From Thermasporomyces sp040195635 (GTDB lineage: Bacteria; Actinomycetota; Actinomycetes; Propionibacteriales; Actinopolymorphaceae), in NCBI RefSeq assembly GCF_040195635.1, contig NZ_JBEFTX010000001.1:806001-870000 (forward strand): 64,000 nucleotides of DNA, given 5' to 3'. The position numbers and the translations under genes were made by a program. Position 1 is the first letter of the stretch. Each line of letters starts with the position of its first letter. Under the pieces are notes generated by a model that was not told the origin of the DNA, searched no databases, and worked only from the letters and a program-made list of their open reading frames with translations. Below, piece after piece: positions 35,027 through 42,930 of the stretch.

Positions 35027-35944
35027 ATGCGACGCGCGAAGCTCCCTCGACCTCGTCGCGAGGGTTGGCGTCACCGCGAGAACTCCGCGGCCTGGTTCAT
35101 GCTTCTCCCCGCGTTCCTTCCCTATGCCGCGTTCGCACTGGTTCCCATCGCCTGGCTCATCTACTACAGCTTCCACCGGTGGAACGGCTTCACCGAGCCG
35201 ACGTTCGTCGGTCTTGACAACTACGCCCGCGTAGGTCGGGACAGCCAGTGGTGGGAATCCGTCGTCACGACACTGCAGTTCACCGGCGGGCGCCTGGTGC
35301 TCGAGGTGCCGCTGGCGCTGGCGCTGGCGTACGCCTTCTTCCGCGGCGTGCGTGGTGGCACGATCCTGCGCACGATCTACTTCCTGCCCTACGTCCTCTC
35401 CCCCGCGATCATCGGCATCGTCTTCGGGTTCCTCCTGCGCCACATCGGCGGGCCGTTCAACCAGGTCCTGCTGGCGACCTGGCTCGTCGACTCCCCGGTC
35501 AACTTCCTCGGCGACGCGACGAACGCGCTGCTCAGCCTCATCGGCGTTGGCGTGTGGGCGCATGTCGGCATCAACATGCTGTTGTTCTTCGCCGGCATGA
35601 TGACGATCCCGACCGAGCTCACCGAGAGCGCCGCGGTCGAAGGGGCCGGCGAGTGGCAGACGTTCCGGCACATCGTCCTGCCGATGCTCATGCCGGTCGC
35701 GCGGATCGTCGTCCTCATCTCCATCATCGGCATCCTGCGGTCGTTCGACCTGGTCAAGACACTCACCGACGGCGGCCCGGCGCGAGCGACCGACGTGATG
35801 TTCACCTACATCTACCGGTTCTTCTTCGAACCGACGGCGATCCCACAGATCGGGTACGCGGCCGCGCTGGGCGTGTCCGCGAGCGTGGTGGTCGGCGTCG
35901 TCTCGGTGGCGTACCTGCGTCTGGTCAGGAGGCAGGAGGCATGA
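35027..35944 (+). CDS. carbohydrate ABC transporter permease (MalF-like)
   Basis: A 305-residue inner-membrane permease of the CUT1 sugar-transporter family with six predicted helices; the first is WFMLLPAFLPYAAFALVPIAWLIYYSF. The EAA loop, TESAAVEGAGEWQTFRHIVLPMLMPV, docks the ATPase. The ATG at 35027 is preceded by GGGGGA; an in-frame GTG at 34997 lies inside the operator and is less likely. It is the first gene of a four-gene operon without an ATPase gene, so a shared MsiK-type ATPase encoded elsewhere is expected. The substrate is unknown; the nearby glp genes hint at a glycerol-containing compound but give no proof. Confidence 0.9.
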   Translation: MRRAKLPRPRREGWRHRENSAAWFMLLPAFLPYAAFALVPIAWLIYYSFHRWNGFTEPTFVGLDNYARVGRDSQWWESVVTTLQFTGGRLVLEVPLALALAYAFFRGVRGGTILRTIYFLPYVLSPAIIGIVFGFLLRHIGGPFNQVLLATWLVDSPVNFLGDATNALLSLIGVGVWAHVGINMLLFFAGMMTIPTELTESAAVEGAGEWQTFRHIVLPMLMPVARIVVLISIIGILRSFDLVKTLTDGGPARATDVMFTYIYRFFFEPTAIPQIGYAAALGVSASVVVGVVSVAYLRLVRRQEA

Positions 35945-36033
35945 GCGCGAGGAGCCACCACGGAGGCACGCCGACGTACGAGGTGTGCCGGAGTGAGGCA
36001 CCGCAGCCGTCATGCGAAGGGGGAAGAGCATGA
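35941..36033 (+). CDS. 30-residue mini-ORF, first copy
   Basis: The ORF begins MSARSHHGGTPTYEV and ends PSCEGGRA. Its ATG overlaps the TGA of the first permease (ATGA), and its TGA overlaps the ATG of the second copy. Its own end contains AAGGGGGAAGAGC, the ribosome site for the next start. Whether the peptide itself has a function is unknown; translation would keep ribosomes moving from one permease to the next. Confidence 0.35.
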   Translation: MSARSHHGGTPTYEVCRSEAPQPSCEGGRA

Positions 36034-36118
36034 GCGCGAGGAGCCACCACGGAGGCACGCCGAGGTACGAGGTGTGCCGGAGTGAGGCACCGCAGCCGTC
36101 ATGCGAAGGGGGAAGAGC
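35941..36118 (+). repeat. two tandem 89-bp units between the ABC permeases
   Basis: Units 35941-36029 and 36030-36118 differ at only one base (ACG/AGG at the 12th codon). Each starts with ATGAGCGCGAGG, the same bases that start the true second permease at 36119. Each holds a 30-codon ORF whose TGA overlaps the next ATG. The first unit's ATG overlaps the stop of the first permease in the same way, so the four reading frames form an unbroken ATGA chain. The GGCAC and GTGCC segments within each unit could form a small hairpin. Confidence 0.9.
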
Positions 36119-36122
36119 ATGA
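36030..36122 (+). CDS. 30-residue mini-ORF, second copy
   Basis: It matches the first copy except for one residue (Arg for Thr at position 12). Its TGA overlaps the ATG of the second permease at 36119. Two cysteines, CRSEAPQPSC, are kept in both copies. Confidence 0.35.
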   Translation: MSARSHHGGTPRYEVCRSEAPQPSCEGGRA

Positions 36123-37048
36123 GCGCGAGGACCGAGGCTCCCGCAGGCGAGGAGCAACGGGTGTCCGCCGGAGCACACCGAGTCCCCGGCCGGCGACCAC
36201 GACGTACACCAGCCGGATGGGTGCGGGTGAGTGTCCTCTGGATCCTGCTGACAGTGCTGGCTGCCGGCATGCTCATCCCGCTGGTCTTCGGACTGCTCGC
36301 CTCACTGTCACCGCTCGACCAGATCATCTCCACTCGCCCTGGACTCCTTCCGCGCACCTGGGAGTGGTCGAACTATCTCGATGCCTGGACACGGTCCAAC
36401 TTCGCCCGCTACTTCCTCAACAGCGTCCTCGTCACCACGGGTGTCGTCGTCTTCGACACGTTCGCCTCCAGCATGTCCGGCTACGTGCTGGCGCGTAAAC
36501 GCCTGCCGGGCCAACGGGTACTCGAAGCGGTCTACATGGCGACACTGTTCATCGGCCTCACGACCGCGATGCTCTATCCGCAGTACAAGATCGCCCGCGC
36601 GCTCGGCATCGACAACCTGCTGGGCATGACGTTCGTGGAGTACGCCGGAATCATGGTGATCCACGTCTATCTCGTCAAGGCGTTCGTCAGCGGCCTCGGC
36701 ACGGAGATCGAGGACGCGGCCCGGGTCGACGGTTGCGGCTTCTTCGGCATCTACCGCCGCGTCGCCCTCCCCTTGATGGCACCGATCCTGGTGACCACCA
36801 TCGTGCTCGGCTTCCAGGCGTCGTGGAACAACTACCAGGTGCCGTTGGCCTTCTCTCTCGCCGCGCCCGACCTGCGCACCCTGATCGTCGGAGTCTCAGC
36901 ACTGCAGTACGACGCGGTGGAAGGAATGGCGGCCTACAACGTCGTGCTCGCCGGCGCCAACATGGCGCTGATCCCGATCGTGGTGGTATTCATCGTGCTG
37001 CAGCGCTTCTTCGTCCGCGGCTGGACCGAGGGAGCGGTGAAGGGATGA
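36119..37048 (+). CDS. carbohydrate ABC transporter permease (MalG-like)
   Basis: The partner permease, 309 residues, with a 35-residue basic N-terminus and six helices starting at WILLTVLAAGMLIPLVFGLLAS. The EAA loop is EIEDAARVDGCGFFGIYRRVALPLM, typical of MalG-type subunits. The ATG at 36119 follows GGGGGAAGAGC. It is reached through two coupled mini-ORFs after the first permease. Its own stop overlaps an ATG at 37045 that may start the next gene. Confidence 0.9.
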   Translation: MSARTEAPAGEEQRVSAGAHRVPGRRPRRTPAGWVRVSVLWILLTVLAAGMLIPLVFGLLASLSPLDQIISTRPGLLPRTWEWSNYLDAWTRSNFARYFLNSVLVTTGVVVFDTFASSMSGYVLARKRLPGQRVLEAVYMATLFIGLTTAMLYPQYKIARALGIDNLLGMTFVEYAGIMVIHVYLVKAFVSGLGTEIEDAARVDGCGFFGIYRRVALPLMAPILVTTIVLGFQASWNNYQVPLAFSLAAPDLRTLIVGVSALQYDAVEGMAAYNVVLAGANMALIPIVVVFIVLQRFFVRGWTEGAVKG

Positions 37049-37077
37049 GCGGGCTTCCGGACCAGGGGGATCGACGG

Positions 37078-37725
37078 ATGAGCGGGCTCCTCGCCGTCGA
37101 CGGCCTGCCCTACCGCCTACTCGCCGGCTGGGTAGCTCTGCTCCGCGCCAGCCTGGTGTGGCTGCTGCTGTGCCTGCCGGTGGTGACGGCTCCCGCGGCC
37201 ACCGTGGTGTTGGTGCGTACCGTCACGAGGATCGCGGACGGAACCTCCACGCCGACCCTCGCCGAGAGCTGGCAGGAGGCCCGCGCCTGCTTCGCTTCGG
37301 CCCTGCGCCTCGCCGTCGTCACCGTCGCGGGTTCGGTCGTCACGGCGTCCGCGCTACTCGGTCCCTCGCCCGGTGGCAGCTGGGGCGCCGTACTGCCGGT
37401 GGTCGTCGTCCCGGTTTCCGTGACCTGGTTGATCGCCGTCCAGTGGAGTTTCCCGCTGCTCGCGGTACGCGGGAACGGTGCGCGTGATGCGCTGCGTTGT
37501 TCGTACCTGCGCGCGATCCGGCGGCCCGATCTCGCCGCCCTGTGCGCGGTGGGGACGGCCGCGCTCCTCGTCGTCGGAGTCCTGCTACCGACCACGGTCT
37601 GGGTTCCGTACTGGCTCAGCGTTCCGGCGCTGTGGGCCTGGCTCGCCACCGTCACCAGCGGGCGCGCCACTCCACGCCCGGACGCGACCGTCAACGAGTT
37701 TTCCCAACGAAGGGAGACAACATGA
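37078..37725 (+). CDS. DUF624-like (YesL-type) membrane protein
   Basis: A 215-residue membrane protein with about five helices: a first segment LLAGWVALLRASLVWLLLCL, then AAATVVLVRTVTRIADG, and later VSVTWLIAVQWSFPLLAVRGNGARDALRCSYL. The pattern and its place in a sugar ABC operon fit the DUF624/YesL family, whose role is unknown. Two in-frame starts share the same first bases: an ATG at 37045 that overlaps the permease stop (ATGA), and one at 37078 with AGGGGGA seven bases upstream. I chose 37078 for its ribosome site. The 37045 start would add eleven residues. Confidence 0.72.
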   Translation: MSGLLAVDGLPYRLLAGWVALLRASLVWLLLCLPVVTAPAATVVLVRTVTRIADGTSTPTLAESWQEARACFASALRLAVVTVAGSVVTASALLGPSPGGSWGAVLPVVVVPVSVTWLIAVQWSFPLLAVRGNGARDALRCSYLRAIRRPDLAALCAVGTAALLVVGVLLPTTVWVPYWLSVPALWAWLATVTSGRATPRPDATVNEFSQRRETT

Positions 37726-39080
37726 GATTGCGCAGTGCTGCGGCGCTGACCGCGGCCGGACTCGTCGCGGCCCTCCTGGCCGCCTGCGGAGGTGACGGGG
37801 GGTCGACCGGTGACGGTTCGGACGGTGGGGACGTCAAGACCGTCGTGGTGTGGGACCGGGCCGGCGCCGAGGCGAGCGCGCGCCAGGCGTTCTTCAAGAA
37901 GTGGAACGCGAAGGAAGGGCGCGAGCTCGGCATCAAGGTGCGGTTCGAACCACAGGCGACCGAGAAGTACGAAGAAATCGTCCGGCTCGGCTTCCAGACA
38001 GAACGGTCGCCGGACATCTTCCACGCACCCAGCGCGCAGATGGGTGGCTTCGTCGCGGCGGGCTGGGTGCAGCCATTGGACGGCCTCGTCGACGACAAGC
38101 TCCTCGAAGACGCCGATCCGTACCTCCAGGACACCAGCGAGCTCGTGTGGGGCGGGCGGCCGTACGCGATCCCGACGACGACGTTCACCGTCCGGCTGGC
38201 CATCAACCGTGAGCTCTTCGAGAAGGCGGGGCTCGATCCGGATGACCCGCCGACGACGTTCTCCGAGGTCGAGGAGGCGGCACGGGCGATCACCAAGGCC
38301 GGCGGCGGCGATGCGTACGGCGTCGGTCTTCCGATGGGTTGGGTCGGCTTCCAGGGATGGACGCTCGACCTGCCGATCCTCTCCGCGTACGGTGACCTGG
38401 CGCAGAACGGCCTCTTCAACAAGTCCACGGGGAAATTCGAGTCCGAGAAGTACGCATCGAGCATCGAACACTTCCGCACCCTGATCAAGGACAAGACCGT
38501 CTATCCCGGTGCGGAGACGATGGACTATGACGTCTTCCTCTCGTCGTTCGCCGAGGGCAAGGTGGGCATGGTTCTCACCAGCGGGAGCATCGTCGGCGGA
38601 CTTCAGCAGCTGGATTCGAAGGTCGACCTCGGCACCGGCCCGATTCCCGTTCCCGACGGCACGACCCAGGTCCGGTCGCCGATGAACGCGGGCTTCCCCG
38701 TTGCCATCTCCTCCAGGACTGAGGAACCGGAGGCCGCGGCGACGGTGTTCGGGGTGCTGGTCGGCCCGGAGATGCAGGAGACGCTCGCCAAGAACGGCAT
38801 CCCGCCGCTGAGCGAGGAGGCATGGGACTCACCGGTCGCCAAGGAGAACGCCTCGCTGCAGCTGTTCCGGCCGACAGACAACGACCAGCAGTGGCCGAAG
38901 AATCCCGGCTCCGTGCTCAGCCTCGAAGGCAAGGACACAGCGACGACGGTCATCGGGTTGATCCTCGAGCCCGACACCGATGTGGACGCCGGGCTGGCCG
39001 AGCTGGCCACGCGGTACCAGAAGGCATGGGAGACCGGAGTCGAGAACGGCGAGATCGAACCCAAGGAGTTCGGCCGCTGA
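37722..39080 (+). CDS. extracellular sugar-binding lipoprotein
   Basis: A 452-residue solute-binding protein. The signal peptide ends in a lipobox LLAAC (Cys22), followed by a Gly/Asp/Ser linker, so the mature protein is tethered to the outer face of the membrane. The rest has the two-lobed fold of CUT1 sugar-binding proteins, with VVVWDRAGAEASARQAFFKKWNAKEG, SPDIFHAPSAQMGGFVAAGWVQPLDG and PYAIPTTTFTVRLAINRELFEKAG. Its ATG overlaps the stop of the DUF624-like gene (ATGA). It is the last gene of the operon and should deliver the substrate to the two permeases. Confidence 0.9.
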   Translation: MRLRSAAALTAAGLVAALLAACGGDGGSTGDGSDGGDVKTVVVWDRAGAEASARQAFFKKWNAKEGRELGIKVRFEPQATEKYEEIVRLGFQTERSPDIFHAPSAQMGGFVAAGWVQPLDGLVDDKLLEDADPYLQDTSELVWGGRPYAIPTTTFTVRLAINRELFEKAGLDPDDPPTTFSEVEEAARAITKAGGGDAYGVGLPMGWVGFQGWTLDLPILSAYGDLAQNGLFNKSTGKFESEKYASSIEHFRTLIKDKTVYPGAETMDYDVFLSSFAEGKVGMVLTSGSIVGGLQQLDSKVDLGTGPIPVPDGTTQVRSPMNAGFPVAISSRTEEPEAAATVFGVLVGPEMQETLAKNGIPPLSEEAWDSPVAKENASLQLFRPTDNDQQWPKNPGSVLSLEGKDTATTVIGLILEPDTDVDAGLAELATRYQKAWETGVENGEIEPKEFGR

Positions 39081-39111
39081 CCTCGAGTCCGACCCGAGGG
39101 CACGGCCCCGG

Positions 39112-39159
39112 CTCGTCAGGGGGTATCTCGCCTTTCTAAGGCGAGATACCTCTGACGAG
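39112..39159. terminator. long hairpin between convergent genes
   Basis: CTCGTCAG pairs with CTGACGAG outside, and GGTATCTCGCC with GGCGAGATACC inside, around a seven-base loop TTTCTAA; together they give a stem of about 19 pairs. It lies between the ABC operon end and the convergent nitroreductase end, so it probably terminates both transcripts. No long T run follows. Confidence 0.75.
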
Positions 39160-39169
39160 GAGGAGGTGC

Positions 39170-39769
39170 CTACCAGTGGCCGCGGTGGACTACGTGGTCG
39201 GAGCTGCGGCGGCCGCGTTTCAGTGACGGTGAAGGCCGGTCCGGCGCCCGATGGCCGAGCGCCACGACACCGATCGGCGTGTGGTCCTCAGGTACGCCGA
39301 ACTCCTTCCGGAAGGCGGCTGTGCGCTCAGGCGGGATCCCGAAGAAGCAGGCGCCGAGACCCTCGTCGGTGACGGTGAGCAGCATGAGCAGGGCCGCCAT
39401 GCCGGTGTCGACGTGCCAGTACGGCACCGGCCATCGGGTCTCGTCGCGATCGGTCCAGCCCTTGTCGGTTTCGGCGTACCGGTCGAGGTAGGCCCGTTTG
39501 CACGACAGCGCCACCACCAGCACTGGCGCCCGTCGCATGCCCTCCGACCACGCGTCCGAGCCGCCGCCCGGCGGGGTCGTCGCGGCCCAGAACCGGTCGA
39601 TCCCCTCCGAAGTGTCGAGCACGAGGAAGGCCCAACCCTGGCTGAACCCCGCCGACGGCGCGCGGATCGCATTGTCGAGGATCCGCTCGACGGCGGCGGG
39701 ATCGACCGGCCGGGAGGGATCGAAGTTGCGGACCATCCGGCGCTTGCGTACGACCTCGGAGAACTCCAT
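39170..39769 (-). CDS. nitroreductase-family FMN oxidoreductase
   Basis: A 199-residue protein of the nitroreductase family with MEFSEVVRKRRMVRNFDPSRP at the start, APSAGFSQGWAFLVLD, HVDTGMAALLMLLTVTDEGLGACFFGIP and FGVPEDHTPIGVVALGH, matching FMN and dimer contacts. The substrate is unknown. The ATG at 39769 begins the conserved part; an in-frame ATG at 39832 overlaps the stop of the extended upstream frame (ATGA) and would add 21 basic residues, so the two genes may be coupled. Confidence 0.85.
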   Translation of the reverse strand: MEFSEVVRKRRMVRNFDPSRPVDPAAVERILDNAIRAPSAGFSQGWAFLVLDTSEGIDRFWAATTPPGGGSDAWSEGMRRAPVLVVALSCKRAYLDRYAETDKGWTDRDETRWPVPYWHVDTGMAALLMLLTVTDEGLGACFFGIPPERTAAFRKEFGVPEDHTPIGVVALGHRAPDRPSPSLKRGRRSSDHVVHRGHW

Positions 39770-39828
39770 ACGGACCAGCCTGCCCGAGCCACGCCCAGCG
39801 GTGGTCCTCAGCCCTTGTGTTGGTCGTT

Positions 39829-40443
39829 TCATCGCGAGGTGGGGCGAAGCTCTCCGCGGTCGTCGAGCTCTCTGATCAGCTCGGGAAAGTCCATCTTCTG
39901 GATGCGGGTCACTCCCGCCTCGCCAGCGAGCTCGTGCCGCAACTCCGGTTGCCGGTGTTAGAACACCAATGCGATGTAGGCCGCCCCCGGATTCACCGCG
40001 AGCCCGGTGACGCCGAGCCTTGTACTGTTTCGACGGGTACGGTCGATCCTGGCGACCCAGTTCTCCTCGCCATTGTCCGGACGAATGCTCGGCTCAGCCA
40101 CAGCGAGCCCCACCCGAGGCGCCCCTTGGGCGGTTGGTCGAATCTCACTGATCCACTCCCATGCGTAGAAGCAGCATGCGAACCGCGACCAGTGGTAGAT
40201 GCCTTCGGGGCTCATGCCTACGCCAAGTGCTCCGCGCTTCCTCACCAGGCGGCCGAGGGTGGACCACCCCAGTGCCAAGAGTCCGAAGATCGGCATAGCC
40301 GGCGCCCAGGCGCGGAGCCTGGCATCTCGCCACGTGCCATCCGAGGGCACCAGATCCATCAACCACGGAAAGAGCAGCAATGCCAGCGACAGGACGAGGC
40401 ATGCAATAGTCACCAGCGCTGTCGTCGCTTTCAGGTTCGGCAT
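39829..40443 (-). pseudogene. membrane protein gene interrupted by an in-frame stop
   Basis: The frame from 40443 encodes 161 residues with two membrane helices (about 10-30 and 47-62) and a domain with GVGMSPEGIYHWSRFACCFYAWEWISEI, then stops at a TAA (39958-39960) after IALVF. Directly after that TAA, in the same frame, 42 coding-like codons follow (HRQPELRHELAGEAGVTRIQ ...) with strong G/C in third positions. They end at a TGA that overlaps an ATG for the nitroreductase frame. Replacing TAA by a Tyr codon would restore a 204-residue protein. A point nonsense mutation is the simplest reading; a sequencing error or readthrough is also possible. Confidence 0.65.
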
Positions 40444-40467
40444 GATGAGACCAGATCCGCCCGTGCG

Positions 40468-40743
40468 TTAACGGATCTGAAAGACGGCCCCGCTTCCCCG
40501 ATGTCCACACGTCCCTGTCGTGACGTAGGCACTGATGCCGAGGAAAGCTACCACCACGACAAACAAAAGCAGCAGGAACGAAAGCCACGGGTTGCCTGCA
40601 GCAAATACGGAAACCGACAAGAGGAGCATCAGAACGACGAAAACTATCAAGCCGCCCAAGATGGTGCTTCCCTGATTGCGGAAGTGTCTCCAGATCATTG
40701 GCCACGGGACATACATGTTGGTAGCTCTCTGTATCGCGTTCAA
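40468..40743 (-). CDS. small two-helix membrane protein
   Basis: A 91-residue protein with two adjacent hydrophobic segments (ILGGLIVFVVLMLLLSVSVFA and WLSFLLLLFVVVVAFLGI) and a short hydrophilic C-terminus. A TTG start at 40743 overlaps the stop of the upstream gene; an ATG at 40716 (82 residues) with AGAGAG before it is an alternative. I do not recognise the family. It lies between two other orphan genes on the same strand and probably works with them. Confidence 0.55.
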   Translation of the reverse strand: MNAIQRATNMYVPWPMIWRHFRNQGSTILGGLIVFVVLMLLLSVSVFAAGNPWLSFLLLLFVVVVAFLGISAYVTTGTCGHRGSGAVFQIR

Positions 40744-41531
40744 CGTGGGAGGGTCTGACGCCCAGGATCGAGGTTCTGTTCTGTGTCGAGGAGTTTGTCG
40801 CGGGCGGTCCGGCCGTTGTCATAGACCCAGTCGGCACCTTGAGACGCCAAGAAACTGATCCCCGTAACGATGAGTGCCACCGCCCAGCCGGGAGGTCCCG
40901 CTGCAGCCCTTGATAGCCACCACACCGTACTTGCCCCGGCGCCGACGCCGACACCGGTGGTGAGGACGACACGCTGGGGTGGGCTTCCGCTGCAGAGGTC
41001 GTATGCGGCTCCGGTGAGGGTGAGGATCGGCCCGCCGACCGTGAGGACCCGCGCCGTCAGTCCGTACGGGCGGTGTCCGGTGAGAACGGGCGAAGGTGCC
41101 GGACGCTTGCTGAGGAGGAGCGCCACAGCCGAGGAGTGATGCGTGTCGTGCTGGCGAACGAGCTCGGCAGCGCTCTCTTTGACCAGATCGCCGGCGACAA
41201 AGGTCCATTGGTTCCAGTCATAGCTCTGGTCACCGATCATCTTCTCGCCGACCTTCACGTAAGCATCCTCGACGAGTTCCTCGACCCTGCGATAGATCTC
41301 CCTTCGCGCAGTGAAGTAGCCGTTCAGCGCCTCCGGCGTGTTGTTCTCCGGCTGACCGTCAATGCACTCCCCGAGCATCGGCGCGCAGATCCAGCCACCT
41401 TCTCTCCTCAAGCGGTTCACGTCGGCGAGCCGGTCCGCCTCTGCCATCTGCACTTCGGGGTACTCGAGGACATCGGCGATCTCGTCGAGCAGGTCGGCCC
41501 GCCTCCTGATCGCAGCCGAGAAGGCGTCCAT
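40740..41531 (-). CDS. uncharacterised protein with C-terminal membrane segments
   Basis: A 263-residue protein beginning MDAFSAAIRRRADLLDEIAD. The first 140 residues are mostly helical and acidic, with a Cys pair in WICAPMLGECIDGQ and the conserved-looking REIYRRVEELVEDAYVKVGEKMIGDQSYDW. Two or three weak hydrophobic segments follow (about 160-180, 190-210, 217-232), then a polar tail. I do not recognise it. The helical N-terminus and lack of a signal peptide recall secreted-protein or toxin-associated families, but I see no WXG motif, toxin domain or type VII genes nearby. It is the first of three orphan genes on this strand. Confidence 0.6.
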   Translation of the reverse strand: MDAFSAAIRRRADLLDEIADVLEYPEVQMAEADRLADVNRLRREGGWICAPMLGECIDGQPENNTPEALNGYFTARREIYRRVEELVEDAYVKVGEKMIGDQSYDWNQWTFVAGDLVKESAAELVRQHDTHHSSAVALLLSKRPAPSPVLTGHRPYGLTARVLTVGGPILTLTGAAYDLCSGSPPQRVVLTTGVGVGAGASTVWWLSRAAAGPPGWAVALIVTGISFLASQGADWVYDNGRTARDKLLDTEQNLDPGRQTLPR

Positions 41532-41666
41532 CTTCTGATGCCCAGTGGCAAGCCGGGGTCCGGCACCGGTCGTCCACAGGCCGTGCCGCGCAAGTACGGG
41601 GCATGACGGCGCCGGCACGCATCCGCCTGTGGGGAGAATGGCGCATGGCCGAAGGCGTTGGACAGC

Positions 41667-42458
41667 ATGCCCGAAGGTGACACCGTCTGGCTTTCCGGGC
41701 GCAGGCTGCATGCTGCCCTGGCCGGGCGGAGGCTCACGGCCGCTGAGCTGCGGGTGCCTCAGCATGCGACCGACGATCTCACCGGCCGCCTGGTACGCGA
41801 AGTAGTGTCGCGCGGCAAGCACCTGCTGACCCGGATCGAGCCCGATCTGACCCTCCACACCCATCTCGGCATGGAAGGGACGTGGCGGATCGAACGGGCC
41901 GGCACGCGATGGCCCGGCACTCGCGAGCCGGTGCGGGTGATCCTCGCCAACCAGGCGGCGGTCGCCATCGGGCGACGGCTGGCTCGGGTGGACCTTCTCG
42001 CCACCGCCGACGAGGCGACGGTCGTCGGCCATCTGGGGCCGGATCTGCTGGGACGTGACTGGGACGCCGACGAGGCTGTCCGCAGGCTTTCGGTCGAACC
42101 CGACCGTCCGATCGGCGAGGCCGTCCTCGACCAGGGAAACCTCGCCGGCATCGGAAGCCTCTATCGCACCGAGCTGCTGTTTCTGCGCGGCGTCCACCCG
42201 CTGACACCGGTGCGCGACGCCGGCGACCTGTCGCGGATGGTGCGCCTGGCCAGACAGCTGCTCTGGACCAACCGCGACCATCCCGAGCAGGCGACGACCG
42301 GCAACCTACGCCGGGGACACCAGCACTGGGCGTATGGACGTGCGGGCGAACCCTGTCGCCGATGCCGGACACCGATCCGGCGCGGCGAGATCGGCCCAGC
42401 GGGCCAGGAGCGCGTGGTCTACTGGTGCCCGTCGTGCCAGCCCGCCCGGTCGCAGTGA
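41667..42458 (+). CDS. Nei/Fpg-family DNA glycosylase
   Basis: A 263-residue base-excision repair enzyme that removes oxidised bases and cuts the strand. The start MPEGDTVW places the catalytic proline at position 2 and Glu at 3, as in endonuclease VIII. A helix-two-turn-helix with LDQGNLAGIGSLYRTELLF and a C-terminal zinc finger (CRRC, then CPSC) bind DNA. The sequence fits the Nei2 group of actinobacteria. The ATG at 41667 is fixed by the catalytic N-terminus. It lies near lhr and the recA-side genes, as is usual in this phylum. Confidence 0.92.
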   Translation: MPEGDTVWLSGRRLHAALAGRRLTAAELRVPQHATDDLTGRLVREVVSRGKHLLTRIEPDLTLHTHLGMEGTWRIERAGTRWPGTREPVRVILANQAAVAIGRRLARVDLLATADEATVVGHLGPDLLGRDWDADEAVRRLSVEPDRPIGEAVLDQGNLAGIGSLYRTELLFLRGVHPLTPVRDAGDLSRMVRLARQLLWTNRDHPEQATTGNLRRGHQHWAYGRAGEPCRRCRTPIRRGEIGPAGQERVVYWCPSCQPARSQ

Positions 42459-42535
42459 GCGCAGGGCACCCGGGCCGGGCGGCAGTGGATCGCCAGGGGG
42501 ATGGCAGCCCAGCGCGCGGAATGCTGGCGCCGGCC

Positions 42536-42850
42536 TCAGCCTGTTCTGACAGGAGAGCATGCGCTGGACTCGAGGGCGCGTACGCGGTCTCCGTCGATCA
42601 GCAGGCCGCGAACGGCGCCGTTGTTGTCTTCCCGCAGCTCCGCGGAGAAGGTCAAGGGGATCCGCTGCGGTGTGCAGGCAGTATTCCCCGTCGGGTAGGT
42701 CTGCTGGCATTGGCAGGGGCTGACCGGTAGCGAGGACCTGTACACGTCGGCCACCCCACCGAGATTGCCTGGATGGCGTCGGCACCTTCGCACTTGCCAT
42801 AGCGCCGCGGGATCGACGCCCACCGCGCACCAGGCAACCGCCGGCTGTCG
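42536..42850 (-). pseudogene. decayed gene fragment with frame changes
   Basis: The 470 bases between the glycosylase and the clgR-like gene hold no intact gene, but coding-like stretches appear in different minus-strand frames. One carries VQVLATGQPLPMPADLPDGE followed by YCLHTAADPLDL; another continues with LTFSAELREDNNGAVRGLLI and GDRVRALES up to a TGA; a third upstream has KCEGADAIQAISVG. Joined, they would make a short protein with at least two frameshifts. I do not recognise it. Confidence 0.35.
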
Positions 42851-42930
42851 CGAAGGCAGCCGCACGATCAGCGGACCGTCGCCGAGGCCTGCCTTGCCGT
42901 GCGGGCGAGGGCTCGTGTGCCCGACCAGCG

